In this document: positions 18,016 to 26,890 of the stretch, one piece after another | Numbering within the stretch: the stretch's first letter is position 1 | Layout of the letters: each line of letters opens with the position of its first letter | DNA from: Streptomyces sp. HNM0575 | GTDB lineage: Bacteria; Actinomycetota; Actinomycetes; Streptomycetales; Streptomycetaceae | Length of the DNA stretch: 64,000 bases | Assembly: GCF_012726265.1 (NCBI RefSeq) | Contig: NZ_JAASAG010000005.1 | Span: 248,001-312,000 of the forward strand | Direction: 5' to 3' | Program-made: the position numbers and the translations under genes | The notes under the pieces: model-generated | Told to the model about the DNA's origin: nothing | Database searches by the model: none | Seen by the model: the letters and a program-made list of their open reading frames with translations, nothing else

Positions 18016-18774
18016 TTGCGGGCCGCCGCGGGCGAATCGGTGCTGTCGCGGGTGATACGGATCCTCGAGACGTTCGGCAGCGATGTCACCGTCCTGTCGG
18101 TCTCGCAGATCGCCCGCCGCTCCGGCCTGCACGTGGCCACGGTCTCCCGGCTCGTAGAGCAGATGACGCGCCTGGGGCTGCTCCAGCGCGACGGCCGCAG
18201 CGTCCGCATCGGTGTACGGATGTGGGAGCTCGGCTCGCGCGCCTCGCCGACCGTCGGCCTGCGGGAGGCCGCCATGCCGTTCATGGAGGATCTGCACGCG
18301 GTCGTCGGGCACCACATCCAGCTGGGGGTCCGTGAGGGCGACGAGGTGCTGTTCGTCGAGCGCCTGGCGGCGCCGGGGGCCGTGATCAACTACACCCGCG
18401 TCGCCGGGCGGCTGCCGCTGCACGCCTCCTCCTCCGGCCTGGTCCTGTGCGCACACGCCCCGGCGGACGTCCAGGAGCGCGTCATCGCGGGACCGCTGCG
18501 GACCTACACGGAGCACACCATCGGCACGCCGCGGCGGTTGCGCAGCTTCCTGGCCCAAGTACGGCGCCAGGGCTACGCGTTCTGCCAGGGCCACATCCAC
18601 CCCGACGCCGCCGGCATCGCCGTACCGCTGCACGACGCGCGACGCCGGGTGGTGGCGGCGCTCGCGGCGATCGTGCCCAACGACGAGAACGCACGCGCGC
18701 AGATCCCCGCTCTGCGGGCGGCAGCGCGCGGCATCTCCCGGGCCATGGCCGGTCGCGAGGCCAACGGGACCTGA
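18016..18774 (+). CDS. IclR family transcriptional regulator
   Basis: The N-terminal winged helix (GESVLSRVIRILETFGS, RSGLHVATVSRLVEQMTRLG) is followed by the IclR effector domain (GREGDEVLFVERL-like strand, GRLPLHASSSGLVLCAHAP, GYAFCQGHIHPDAAGIAVPL). IclR regulators commonly bind aromatic acids or their catabolites. The start is uncertain: TTG 18016 is used, GTG 18040 is possible, and the frame is open upstream into the permease gene. Its place before an aromatic-acid P450 pair suggests it controls that pair and perhaps the importer. Confidence 0.85.
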   Translation: MRAAAGESVLSRVIRILETFGSDVTVLSVSQIARRSGLHVATVSRLVEQMTRLGLLQRDGRSVRIGVRMWELGSRASPTVGLREAAMPFMEDLHAVVGHHIQLGVREGDEVLFVERLAAPGAVINYTRVAGRLPLHASSSGLVLCAHAPADVQERVIAGPLRTYTEHTIGTPRRLRSFLAQVRRQGYAFCQGHIHPDAAGIAVPLHDARRRVVAALAAIVPNDENARAQIPALRAAARGISRAMAGREANGT

Positions 18775-18872
18775 ACGCGCGGAGGTTCCCTCTCACTGAG
18801 TGAGAACACCATGGTGGCGGGGCCTCCTTGTGCCACATCCTCGGGCTGCTGCCGGAGCACGAGGAGCCGAGG

Positions 18873-19862
18873 ATGTCTCTCACCGCCTCTCCAGACCCAC
18901 CGCCGGAACCGGGCGGCAGCTCGCGCAACACGCTCCGCGTCGAGCGCAAGAGCAAAGCCGCCGACGGCGTCGTCGGCCTCACGCTGGTGCACCCGGGCGG
19001 CAGACGGCTGCCCGACTGGGCGCCCGGCGCGCACATCGACCTGATCCTGCCGTCCGGCGTCACGCGCCAGTACTCGCTGTGCGGGGACCGCTGGGACGCG
19101 TACTCGTACCGCATCGCCGTGCTGCGCGAGCCGGGCGGGCGCGGCGGCTCCGCTTACGTCCACGACGAGTTGGAGCAGGGGGACCTGGTGGACGTGGGCG
19201 GGCCGCGCAACAACTTCCCGCTCGTACCGTCCGAGGAGTACCTGTTCATCGCGGGCGGCATCGGCGTCACGCCGCTGCTGCCGATGATCCGCCAGGCCGA
19301 ACTGCTCGGTGTCGACTGGACGTTGCTCTACGGAGGGCGCACCCGCGACTCGATGGCGTTCACGGACGAACTCGGCGCGCACGAAGGCCGCGTCACCCTC
19401 GCCCCGCAGGACGAGTGCGGTCTGCTCGCCCTCCCGGCGTGGCTCGACGGGCCGCCCCGGCCGCGCACGAAGGTGTACGCATGCGGGCCCGGCCGCCTCC
19501 TCGAAGCGGTCGGGGCGCGCTGCGCCCACTGGCCCGCGGGCCTGCTGCGCACGGAGCGGTTCGTGCCGAGCGTCCCGCGCGCCCCCGTGCGCGACGAGGC
19601 CTTCGAGGTGGAACTCGCGCGGCAGGCGACCTCGGTCACCGTCGAGCCCGGGGTCACCGTGCTCGAAGCCGTGCGCACCGCGGGGGTGAACGTGCTGTCG
19701 TCCTGCGAGCAGGGCACGTGCGGCACCTGCGAGACCGGAGTGCTCGCCGGACGTCCCGACCAGCGCGACTCCATCCTCGACGACGGCGAACGGGCCGCCG
19801 GTGACTGCATGTTCATCTGCGTGTCCCGCTCGTGCGGCCCCACTCTCATCCTCGACCTGTGA
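18873..19862 (+). CDS. Phthalate-dioxygenase-type reductase (flavin, NAD, 2Fe-2S)
   Basis: Domains in order are a flavin-binding barrel (GVTRQYSLCGDRWDAYSYRI), a nucleotide-binding domain (YLFIAGGIGVTPLLPMIRQ, KVYACGPGRLLEAV) and a C-terminal plant-type ferredoxin. The ferredoxin has CEQGTCGTCETG plus a late Cys in CMFICVSRS. This is the phthalate dioxygenase reductase/VanB order. It passes electrons from NAD(P)H through flavin to the 2Fe-2S cluster and on to an oxygenase. The ATG at 18873 follows GAGGAG by 6 bp. The P450 gene starts 22 bp downstream, so that P450 is the probable partner. Confidence 0.9.
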   Translation: MSLTASPDPPPEPGGSSRNTLRVERKSKAADGVVGLTLVHPGGRRLPDWAPGAHIDLILPSGVTRQYSLCGDRWDAYSYRIAVLREPGGRGGSAYVHDELEQGDLVDVGGPRNNFPLVPSEEYLFIAGGIGVTPLLPMIRQAELLGVDWTLLYGGRTRDSMAFTDELGAHEGRVTLAPQDECGLLALPAWLDGPPRPRTKVYACGPGRLLEAVGARCAHWPAGLLRTERFVPSVPRAPVRDEAFEVELARQATSVTVEPGVTVLEAVRTAGVNVLSSCEQGTCGTCETGVLAGRPDQRDSILDDGERAAGDCMFICVSRSCGPTLILDL

Positions 19863-19884
19863 CGCCACACGGCAAGGAGCCGCC

Positions 19885-21099
19885 ATGACGACCTCCGCTA
19901 CACACACCGTGGTGCCGGTGAGCCACGTCGACCCGTTCGGCCATGAAGTCCTCGAAGATCCGCACCAGTTCCACGCGGAGCTGCGCGACGCGGGCCCCGT
20001 CGTCCACCTCACCGCGCAGGACGTCTACGCGCTCGGCCGTCACGAGCAGGTGCACGCGGCGCTCAGCGACTGGCAGAGCCTCGAATCCGGGGCAGGGGTG
20101 GGACTGAGCAACTTCCGGCACGCGAAGCCCTGGCGCCCGCCGAGCCTGCTGCTGGAGGCGGACCCTCCACGGCACGACGCCCCGCGTGCCGTGCTCACGC
20201 GGATCCTCGGGCCGCGTGCCCTGCGCAGGCTCCGCGACGCCTGGTTCGCCGACGCCGCGGCACTGGTCGAACGGGTGCTGCGCACACCGGAGTTCGACGC
20301 GGTCACCGCGCTGGCCGAGGAGTTCCCCCTCCGGGTCTTCCCGGACGCCGTCGGAATCCCGAAGGAGGGCCGCGAGAACCTCCTGCCCTACGGCGACCAC
20401 TTGTTCAACGCGTTCGGACCGCCCAACGACCTGGTGGAGAAGGGGACTTCGCGCATCGCGGAGCTCTCCGAGTGGGTCGACGCCCAGTGCCGTCCCGCCG
20501 TGCTGGACGAGGACGGCTTCGGCGCCCGGATCTGGGAGGCGGCCGGGCGCGGCGACATCACACCGGAGCAGGCGCCCCTGGTCGTACGCTCGCTGCTGTC
20601 CGCGGGAGTCGACACGACCGTGCACGGACTCGCCGCCGTGCTGCACGCGTTCGCGACCCACCCCGGCCAGTGGCGCCGCTTCAGGCGGAACCCGGGCCTG
20701 GCGCGCGTCGCCTTCGACGAGGCGGTGCGCCTGGAGTCACCCGTGCAGACGTTCTTCCGTACGGCCGTCACCGATGTGCGGATCGGTGGCGCCGTGATCC
20801 CGGGCGGCCGGAAGATCCTGATGTTCCTCGGCGCCGCCAACCGCGACCCGCGCAGGTGGGAGCGTCCCGGCGAATTCGACCTGTCGCGTGACCCCTCGGG
20901 GCACGTGGGCTTCGGCATGGGCATCCATCAGTGCGTGGGACAGCATGTGGCACGCCTGGAGTCCGAGGCGCTGCTGACGGCGCTGGCCGAGCGCGTGGAG
21001 CGCATCGAGATCGCCGGCCCCGTCGTACGCCACCACAACAACACGCTGCGTGCCCTGAGTTCCCTGCCGGTGCGGGTCGTGCGCGCCGGCCGGGCCTGA
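19885..21099 (+). CDS. Cytochrome P450, CYP199-like (4-substituted benzoate oxidase)
   Basis: The 404-residue P450 has the I-helix SAGVDTT (Asp243-Thr244), EAVR as ExxR, and the heme loop FGMGIHQCVGQ with Cys351 as ligand. It closely matches what I remember of CYP199A4, the 4-methoxybenzoate O-demethylase. PWRPPSL and VVRSLLSAG align so that Arg84, Ser87, Arg235, Ser236 and Ser239 match Arg92, Ser95, Arg243, Ser244 and Ser247, residues that bind the benzoate carboxylate. Phe174 and Phe177 match the pocket Phe182 and Phe185. O-demethylation or hydroxylation of a para-substituted benzoate is therefore expected. A strong AAGGAG site precedes the ATG. Confidence 0.9.
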   Translation: MTTSATHTVVPVSHVDPFGHEVLEDPHQFHAELRDAGPVVHLTAQDVYALGRHEQVHAALSDWQSLESGAGVGLSNFRHAKPWRPPSLLLEADPPRHDAPRAVLTRILGPRALRRLRDAWFADAAALVERVLRTPEFDAVTALAEEFPLRVFPDAVGIPKEGRENLLPYGDHLFNAFGPPNDLVEKGTSRIAELSEWVDAQCRPAVLDEDGFGARIWEAAGRGDITPEQAPLVVRSLLSAGVDTTVHGLAAVLHAFATHPGQWRRFRRNPGLARVAFDEAVRLESPVQTFFRTAVTDVRIGGAVIPGGRKILMFLGAANRDPRRWERPGEFDLSRDPSGHVGFGMGIHQCVGQHVARLESEALLTALAERVERIEIAGPVVRHHNNTLRALSSLPVRVVRAGRA

Positions 21100-21100
21100 C

Positions 21101-21889
21101 TCACACCACGGGGGCGGTGCTGCGCGCCGGCTGCCCGAGGGCGTTCAGCTGCTCCGGCATCGTCAGGTTCACCATCCGGCGCCAGGCGCCGAAGCGTTCG
21201 TACGCGTACATCACATGGATGCCCGCGGCGATCGGCACGGTCCGCACCGCGGGCCAGTCCAGCAGCCGCCCCATGTGGGACATCACCGAGAGGGAGACCT
21301 CACGGTGCACGACGATCTCGGCCAGGGCGGTGCGCCGCAGACTGCGCCGGATCGCCGGCTCGTGCCCGCGCGCGGCCAGCCGCAGCAACTCCTCGTGGCA
21401 GTACGCGAGATGGGCGTCCTCGTCGTGGCTGATCATCCGCACTGCGCGGGCGGTCTCGGAGTCGTCCTCGCAGCAGGCCAGCAGCATGGCCATCTGGTCC
21501 GAGGCACGCTGCTCGGTGACCCGGCTGTGCGTCAGATAGACGATGATGTCGTGCTCGGTGAGCGGCTCGTCGCGGCGCAGCTTCTCGTGCATCAGCCCGA
21601 TGCCGCGGCGCTCCAGCAGCATCGTGTAGTCGGTCTCCAGCGGCACCGGGACGGGTTCCAGTCCGCGCTTCTTCAGCAGCGCGTTGAAGATCCGGCCGTG
21701 CTTGTCCTCGTCCGTCCCATGCCTGGTGATCTTCGGCGCCAGGTCCTGCATGCTCTCCGGGACCAGCGCGGCGATCCGTGCGTTCTCCCAGCCGCCCTGC
21801 GCCTCCCCGCTGGCGGCGATGGAGCAGAAGAGCTGGAAGGAGCGGTCGTTCTCCAGAATCTCCCGGAGCAGATTTCGGGACGAGAGCAT
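21101..21889 (-). CDS. Ferritin-like domain protein
   Basis: The 262-residue, almost all-helical protein shows spaced Glu/His pairs expected of a ferritin-like four-helix bundle. Examples are DEDKHGRIF, TEQRASDQMAML and SHDEDAHLAYCHEELLRLA. It may bind a diiron centre, but I cannot name the reaction. The ATG at 21889 has GGAGG 8 bp upstream. It converges with the P450, with only 1 bp between the two stop codons. Confidence 0.7.
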   Translation of the reverse strand: MLSSRNLLREILENDRSFQLFCSIAASGEAQGGWENARIAALVPESMQDLAPKITRHGTDEDKHGRIFNALLKKRGLEPVPVPLETDYTMLLERRGIGLMHEKLRRDEPLTEHDIIVYLTHSRVTEQRASDQMAMLLACCEDDSETARAVRMISHDEDAHLAYCHEELLRLAARGHEPAIRRSLRRTALAEIVVHREVSLSVMSHMGRLLDWPAVRTVPIAAGIHVMYAYERFGAWRRMVNLTMPEQLNALGQPARSTAPVV

Positions 21890-22003
21890 CAGTGCCACCT
21901 CCGTACGGCGTCCGCACAACCGAGTCAAAGGGGGCGGGGGACAACCGGCAACAGCAGGGCGGCTTCCGTGTGCCAAACGAAGGAGGACGGGCCGCCCGCG
22001 GCG

Positions 22004-23365
22004 TCAGAAGCCGCCTCCGCCGAAGTCACCGCCGCCGAACCCGCCGCCGTCGAAGCCGCCCCCGTCGCCGAATCCTCCGCCGTCCCCGAAACCGTCTCCG
22101 AAGTCCCCGCCGTAATCGCCGCCGTAGTCCCCGAAGCCGTCGCCGTACCCCCAGGGCCCCATCGCGTTGCCGAGCAGCGTTCCGACCAGCAGACCCGGCA
22201 GTATGCCGCCGCCGAAGTAGCCGCCCGCCCACGGTCCGTAGACGCCGCCGGCCTCCCAGTACGGACGCCGGCCCTCCGGGGTGTCCACGTTGCGGGCCAT
22301 GGGCTCCGCGCCGTCCCGCAGCCGTGCCGCGTCCGCCGCGCAGACCGGCACGGTCCGCTCGGTGCCGCCGGGCGGCGCCCAGCGCACGTCCTCGACGGAC
22401 GGCCCGTGGCGCGGGTCGAAGAAGCACGGCACGCGGCGTTCCGGAAGCGCCTCGCCGTTCCGTCTGGCCTCCAGGGTGGCCAGCGCGAAGCGCCCGTCCT
22501 CCAGGGACTCCGTGACGGGGCGTACGTCGCCGGGCCCGCGGGCGGCGTCCATCTTCCGCTTGGCCTCGTCGTAGGAGTCGATGGCACGGGTGTAGTCACC
22601 GCGCATGGCGTCGTCCGAACCGCGGTCCTGCGGATCGAAGCCGATCCGGTCCAGCTCCTCGCCGAAGGCCGTGATGTCCTCGTCCACCACGGGACGCAGC
22701 TTCTCCAGCTGCTCCCGCTGCCGCTCGGCCTCGCGCCTGCGCGCCCGGTTGCGTACGAGGAGACCGCCGCCCAGGCCCAGGATCAGCAGCGCGAGCAGCA
22801 CCAGCAGTACGAAGCCGCCGCCCGTGCCGCGTCCCTGGCCGCCGTCCCAGGAAGCCGGTGCGTCGCCGCGGGCGTTGGCCGTCGCGCCGTCCACGAAGCG
22901 GTCGAGTTTCGCCTCGGTGTCGCCGCCCGGCGCCTCGGAGGAGTGGCGCAGGCCGTTCACTGCGCTGCGGGACATCACGGATCGGTCGGCTCCCGCGGCG
23001 AAGCCGCCGCCGAGCGTGACCCCGTAGACGCCCCTCTCGCCGACCTGGGCGCGCAGGTCCCGCAGCAGCGTCGACGGCGGGAACTCCTTCGCCTTCGGCA
23101 GCACGGCCACGAAGACCGGCTTGTCCGCCTTCTTGATCTTCCGGGTGAGGTCCCTGGCGTCGGCGCCCGAGAGCCGGCCCGAGGCGCGCGGGTCGACGTA
23201 GACGGGGCCCTCGCGCAGCGCGGCCGCCACCTCGCCGACGCTGTCGGCCCTGTCCGCGGTGTCCGCCGCGGCGGCGCCGGGAGCCATGACGGACATCGGC
23301 AGAAGGAAGGCGGCCACGAGAACGAGGGCCGGCCTGAGAAGTCTGTTATGTCGTATTCGACTCAT
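22004..23365 (-). CDS. Secreted/membrane protein with Gly-rich C-terminal tail
   Basis: The 453-residue protein has a signal peptide (HNRLLRPALVLVAAFLLPMS) and an extracellular alpha/beta region (VYVDPRASGRLSGADARDL, KPVFVAVLPKAKEFPPS). A transmembrane helix follows (about residues 185-205), then a coiled cytoplasmic segment and a long FGDGGG/GGYF tail of about 90 residues. It resembles the TPM-like membrane proteins common in Streptomyces, but I cannot assign a function. The start overlaps the end of the NCS1 transporter gene by 20 bp, so the two are in one operon. Confidence 0.75.
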   Translation of the reverse strand: MSRIRHNRLLRPALVLVAAFLLPMSVMAPGAAAADTADRADSVGEVAAALREGPVYVDPRASGRLSGADARDLTRKIKKADKPVFVAVLPKAKEFPPSTLLRDLRAQVGERGVYGVTLGGGFAAGADRSVMSRSAVNGLRHSSEAPGGDTEAKLDRFVDGATANARGDAPASWDGGQGRGTGGGFVLLVLLALLILGLGGGLLVRNRARRREAERQREQLEKLRPVVDEDITAFGEELDRIGFDPQDRGSDDAMRGDYTRAIDSYDEAKRKMDAARGPGDVRPVTESLEDGRFALATLEARRNGEALPERRVPCFFDPRHGPSVEDVRWAPPGGTERTVPVCAADAARLRDGAEPMARNVDTPEGRRPYWEAGGVYGPWAGGYFGGGILPGLLVGTLLGNAMGPWGYGDGFGDYGGDYGGDFGDGFGDGGGFGDGGGFDGGGFGGGDFGGGGF

Positions 23366-24986
23366 GCGGGCCGTGTACCCCGGATCCACCGGGATGCACG
23401 GCACCGGTCTCCGTCCCGGTGCCGGGGGCGGCTTGCGCACCGGCCCGGGAGCGGGTTCCGTCCGCTGCGGGCGCCGTTCCCGTTCCCCGGGTCGCCCGGC
23501 CCGTCCGTGCCGCCGTGACCGGCGCCGTGGGCGCGTCCTTCGAGGGCACCAGCCGTGGACCGCCCGGTCCGAAGACGGCGCGCGGCTCCGGGAAGACGAA
23601 GAGCAGCACCACGTACAGCACCGCGGCGACGGCCAGCGTCACGACCAGGCTGATGTCCACGCCGCCTGCCGTGTTGCGCCAAGGCCCGGCGATCAGCGGT
23701 GTGTTGGCGAACATCAGGCCCGTCACGGTGGCCGGCAGCCACGCGCCCATGCCGCGCCAGTTGACGCCGCGCGTGAACCAGTACGCACCGCCCTGCTCGC
23801 CCCTGTTGAAGACCTGGATGTGGTCCGGGAGGTAATGACCGCGCCGCACGAAGTAGCCGATCATCATGATCGCCATCCAGGGCGAGGTGCACAGCACGAT
23901 CAGGGTCGCGAAGGCGTTGATGCTGGAGACGATGTCGAAGACGAAGTTGCCGATGAAGATGAAAGCCACGGAGAGCGTCCCGATGAGCACGGTGGACTGG
24001 ACCCGGCTGAGGCTCGTGAAGATCGAGGAGAAGTCCAGGCCCGTCCCGTACAGGGCGGTCGTGCCCGTGGACAGCCCGCCCACCAGGGCGATGGCGATCA
24101 GCGGCAGCGCGTACCAGAGCGGCGCGACGCGGGAGAGCCCGGCGACGTAGTCGTTCGGGTCGGCCACGAGGGTCGCCGTCGCGACCCCGAAGAGGAACGG
24201 CAGCAGGCTCGCCGCCTGCGCCAGGAACGGCGCCGCCAGCAGCCGCCGGGCGCGGTGGCGGTCGGGTATGTAGCGCGACCAGTCGCCGAGGAAGGCGCCG
24301 AAGGAGACCGGGTTGGCGAGCGCCGCCAGCAGCGCCAGCGTCCACGTGGGCCAGAAGCCGCCGAGCGCGTAGTGGCCCGTGCCCGGGTACGAGGCGTCGA
24401 AGTCGCCCGCGAAGGCGAGGATCCCCAGCAGCATGATCAGCGAACCGGCGATCACCGCGATCTTGTTGATGAGCAGCATGAACTGGAAGCCGTAGACGCA
24501 CACCACGACGACCGCCGTCGCGATCAGCCCGTAGGAGACGGCCCGCAGCGCGTCGCCGCCGTCGAACCCGAAGAGCCGGTTCGCCGCCCCCACGATCGCG
24601 TCTCCGCTGACCCAGACCGAGATCGAGAAGAAGGCGATCGCGGTCAGCAGCGACAGGAAAGACCCCACGCACCTGCCCACGACGCCGAAGTGCGCGCCGG
24701 AGGAGACCGCGTTGTTCGTACGGTTGCGGGGACCGAACAGCGCCATCGGCATCAGGATCAGCGCACCGGCGAGCACGCCGGTGACCGTGGCGGTCGCCGC
24801 GGCCCAGAAGCTCAGCCCGTACGCGACGGGCAGCGTGCCCAGGATGATCGTGGCGAAGGTGTTGGCGCCGCCGAAGGCGAGCCGGAAGAGATCGAGGGGC
24901 GTCGAGATCTGCTCCTCGACGGGGATGGGTGCGACGCCGTGGTGCTCGACCTCGGTGACGCCCGGGCGGCGGGGCGTGTCGGACAT
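23346..24986 (-). CDS. NCS1 family nucleobase/cation permease
   Basis: This is a 12-helix transporter of 546 residues. The first helix pair shows LFRLAFGGANTFATIILG, followed by SFWAAATATVTGVLAGALI. Helix 10 carries CTSPWMAIMMIGYF and the region PDHIQVFNRGEQGGAYWFT. These are marks of cytosine/purine/allantoin/thiamine precursor permeases (NCS1), which import nucleobases or related heterocycles with Na+ or H+. A disordered Gly/Thr/Ala-rich tail of about 70 residues ends the protein. The substrate cannot be told from sequence alone. Confidence 0.9.
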   Translation of the reverse strand: MSDTPRRPGVTEVEHHGVAPIPVEEQISTPLDLFRLAFGGANTFATIILGTLPVAYGLSFWAAATATVTGVLAGALILMPMALFGPRNRTNNAVSSGAHFGVVGRCVGSFLSLLTAIAFFSISVWVSGDAIVGAANRLFGFDGGDALRAVSYGLIATAVVVVCVYGFQFMLLINKIAVIAGSLIMLLGILAFAGDFDASYPGTGHYALGGFWPTWTLALLAALANPVSFGAFLGDWSRYIPDRHRARRLLAAPFLAQAASLLPFLFGVATATLVADPNDYVAGLSRVAPLWYALPLIAIALVGGLSTGTTALYGTGLDFSSIFTSLSRVQSTVLIGTLSVAFIFIGNFVFDIVSSINAFATLIVLCTSPWMAIMMIGYFVRRGHYLPDHIQVFNRGEQGGAYWFTRGVNWRGMGAWLPATVTGLMFANTPLIAGPWRNTAGGVDISLVVTLAVAAVLYVVLLFVFPEPRAVFGPGGPRLVPSKDAPTAPVTAARTGRATRGTGTAPAADGTRSRAGAQAAPGTGTETGAVHPGGSGVHGPHESNTT

Positions 24987-25434
24987 GGGTGTTCCTCGCG
25001 CGGGGACTGTCTGTACCCGCAGCAGGCTGTCGCCCCGCCCCGGCATCCCGGCACCCGCCGGTGTGGAGTACGGGCACGGCCGGTGTGTACGAAACGGCCT
25101 TGGACGATAAGGGACTTCGCGCACGGCGGGCCCCGTGCGCGGCACGCAGCGCCCGGCCCACAGCGCCCGGCACGCCGCGGCCCGGCCCGCGGCGCTTCGT
25201 GGAGCCCGGCCGGCGCCGCTTTGAGCATCGGATGCTCTGTTCCGGACCCCGCCGCGGGGAGATCTTGGGCGATGTCTGCTCGGCCCGGCTGGCGGAGGGG
25301 GGAACGCGTTCCGGCAGCCTTCGACCACCGACGCAGACCTCCCGCGGAGGCGCGCGAGACGAGCCGGTCCCGCTGTGGGCGGCGCGGTTCGCGCGCCCCG
25401 GGGAGCTCCTCGACCGGGAAGAACGGAGGCTGGA
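24987..25434. other. Divergent intergenic region
   Basis: About 450 bp separate the NCS1 permease and the secreted protein gene. A GGAGG site lies just before the ATG at 25435. I recognise no riboswitch, inverted repeat or convincing promoter here. Confidence 0.45.
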
Positions 25435-26337
25435 ATGGAGACCAGACCGAGCAGGAGGATCCGAAGAGGCGTCGTGGCGGCCTTCACCGCGGCACTGCTC
25501 GCGGGAGCGGGGGTGTTCGGCTGGACCGCCGCGGGCGGTGAGGCCTCCTCCGAGGGAGGGCTGCTGCCCAGGGCCGAGTTGGAGCCGTCCGGGGTCAACG
25601 GGGAAGCCGTGGCTGAGACATGCGGCGAGTTCGGCGAGGACGCCGGCGTGACCGATCCGAAGACCGCCAGGAACCGGATCAAGGAGAACTCGTTCGAGGA
25701 CTCCCACGCGTGCACCGAATACCAGGGGGAGGAGTACGCACCGGAGAACTTCGCGAATCAGCGCCCCGTGGACGCGGTCCTGGAGGACTGCCGTACGGGC
25801 CGGGCGGTCTGCGAGTTCACTCCCACCCGAGAGCCCGAGACGTTCACCGAGAGGTTCAAGCTCGGTACGCGGAAGGAGAACTGCACCGACGGCGTCTCGG
25901 AGGAGAAGATCAGCAAGAAGATCGTGGTCGGCACGAAGGACAGCACGGGCCACACCTGGGGGAAGACCGAGCGCAGCGAATGGTCCCTGGCCCCGGACAT
26001 CTCCGTCACCGGGCCCGACGGGGCCGGAGGCGGAGGTTCGCTCTTCGGCGTCGGCGCCTCGACCGAGCGGAAGGACGAGCACACCACCGTCACGGAGAAG
26101 AGCTACTCCCGTGAGGACCTGGAGGAGAGCGTCATCAGGCTCAAGCCCGGGACGGCCGGCTCGTTCTCCTTGAAGCAGCAGCTGGTCGAGCAGGTCGGGA
26201 CGCTCAGGGCGTTCTACGTGATGAACGACGACGACACGCCTTTCGGGGTCGTGCAGCGCGTCGACGACTACAGCGCCGTCGGCCCGACCGACGCGGGCCG
26301 CATCCGCGAGAAGGCGGAGCCGGTCGACTGCGGCTGA
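25435..26337 (+). CDS. Secreted protein of unknown function, beta-rich
   Basis: The 300-residue protein starts at an ATG after ACGGAGG. It has a basic N-terminus and a hydrophobic signal segment (GVVAAFTAALLAGAGVFGW). The mature part has six cysteines and a long run of alternating polar/hydrophobic Ser/Thr-rich strands (TGHTWGKTERSEWSLAPDIS, KDEHTTVTEKSYSRE). It then ends in KPGTAGSFSLKQQLVEQVGT and a conserved-looking strand. This layout is reminiscent of beta-pore-forming (aerolysin-like) folds, but no family motif was recognised. It stands alone between divergent and unrelated genes. Confidence 0.6.
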   Translation: METRPSRRIRRGVVAAFTAALLAGAGVFGWTAAGGEASSEGGLLPRAELEPSGVNGEAVAETCGEFGEDAGVTDPKTARNRIKENSFEDSHACTEYQGEEYAPENFANQRPVDAVLEDCRTGRAVCEFTPTREPETFTERFKLGTRKENCTDGVSEEKISKKIVVGTKDSTGHTWGKTERSEWSLAPDISVTGPDGAGGGGSLFGVGASTERKDEHTTVTEKSYSREDLEESVIRLKPGTAGSFSLKQQLVEQVGTLRAFYVMNDDDTPFGVVQRVDDYSAVGPTDAGRIREKAEPVDCG

Positions 26338-26440
26338 CGCCCGGCCCGCCGATCCGGCGCTCGTCTCCCGACGACGTCCGCGCGGCGGTGGCGAACCCGG
26401 CGAACCCCCGGAGAAGACACGGAGGTTGACACCCTCGCCC

Positions 26441-26488
26441 CACCCATACATCCTTTCACTAATCGATTAGTGAAAGGATGTATGGGTG
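26441..26488. promoter_or_regulatory. 48-bp perfect palindrome over the start of the GntR gene
   Basis: The two 24-bp arms are exact reverse complements and meet at 26464/26465 in ACTAATCGATTAGT. The left arm begins CACCCATACATCC and the right arm ends GGATGTATGGGTG. The right arm contains both the GAAAGGA ribosome-binding site and the GTG start. A TTGACA lies just upstream at 26426-26431. A repressor bound here would block initiation, and the RNA copy would hide the start codon in a hairpin. Autoregulation by the YtrA-type GntR protein is the simplest reading. Confidence 0.85.
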
Positions 26489-26890
26489 TCCACGGCTGGA
26501 GGGATCAAGTTCCGTATCGACCGCGGCAGCGGACTCGCCACCTACTGGCAGATCGCCCGGCAGGTGAAGCAGGCGCTGCGGCTCGGTCTGCTCCAGCCCG
26601 GGGACAAACTGCCCACCGCCCGTGAAGTCGTCGAGGAGACGGCCGTCAATCCGAACACCGTCCTGAAGGCCTACCGCGAACTGGAGCGGGAGGGCCTGGT
26701 CGAGGCACACCGTGGCCTCGGCACCTTCATCCGCCAGTCGCTGGGCGCCGCCGACGCCCTCGACACCCCGTACCGGGGCGAGTTGAAGGACTGGGTGGCC
26801 CGCGCACACGCGGCGGGCCTGGACCGCGAGGACATGGCGGCGCTCTTCGACTCCGTACTCGACGAACACCTCCCGCAGGAGACGACATGA
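26486..26890 (+). CDS. GntR family regulator, YtrA subfamily
   Basis: This short 134-residue GntR protein has ATYWQIARQVKQALRLGLLQ, GDKLPTAREVVEETAVNPNT and KAYRELEREGLVEAHRGLGT. It has only a small C-terminal helix pair. The YtrA subfamily controls ABC exporter operons and responds to cell-wall-active or other antibiotics. The GTG start lies inside the 48-bp palindrome. The stop overlaps the ABC ATPase ATG by 4 bp. Confidence 0.92.
   Translation: MSTAGGIKFRIDRGSGLATYWQIARQVKQALRLGLLQPGDKLPTAREVVEETAVNPNTVLKAYRELEREGLVEAHRGLGTFIRQSLGAADALDTPYRGELKDWVARAHAAGLDREDMAALFDSVLDEHLPQETT

Noticed and set aside
24987..25434. Riboswitch upstream of the NCS1 permease
   Set aside because: I found no conserved thiamine, purine or preQ1 core. 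This was by eye only; a covariance-model search would be decisive.
23362..26451. Open frame of more than 1000 codons on the minus strand
   Set aside because: It reads antisense or out of frame to the NCS1 permease, the secreted protein and the palindrome region. Composition is Arg/Ala/Gly-rich with no domain, a typical shadow in high-GC DNA.
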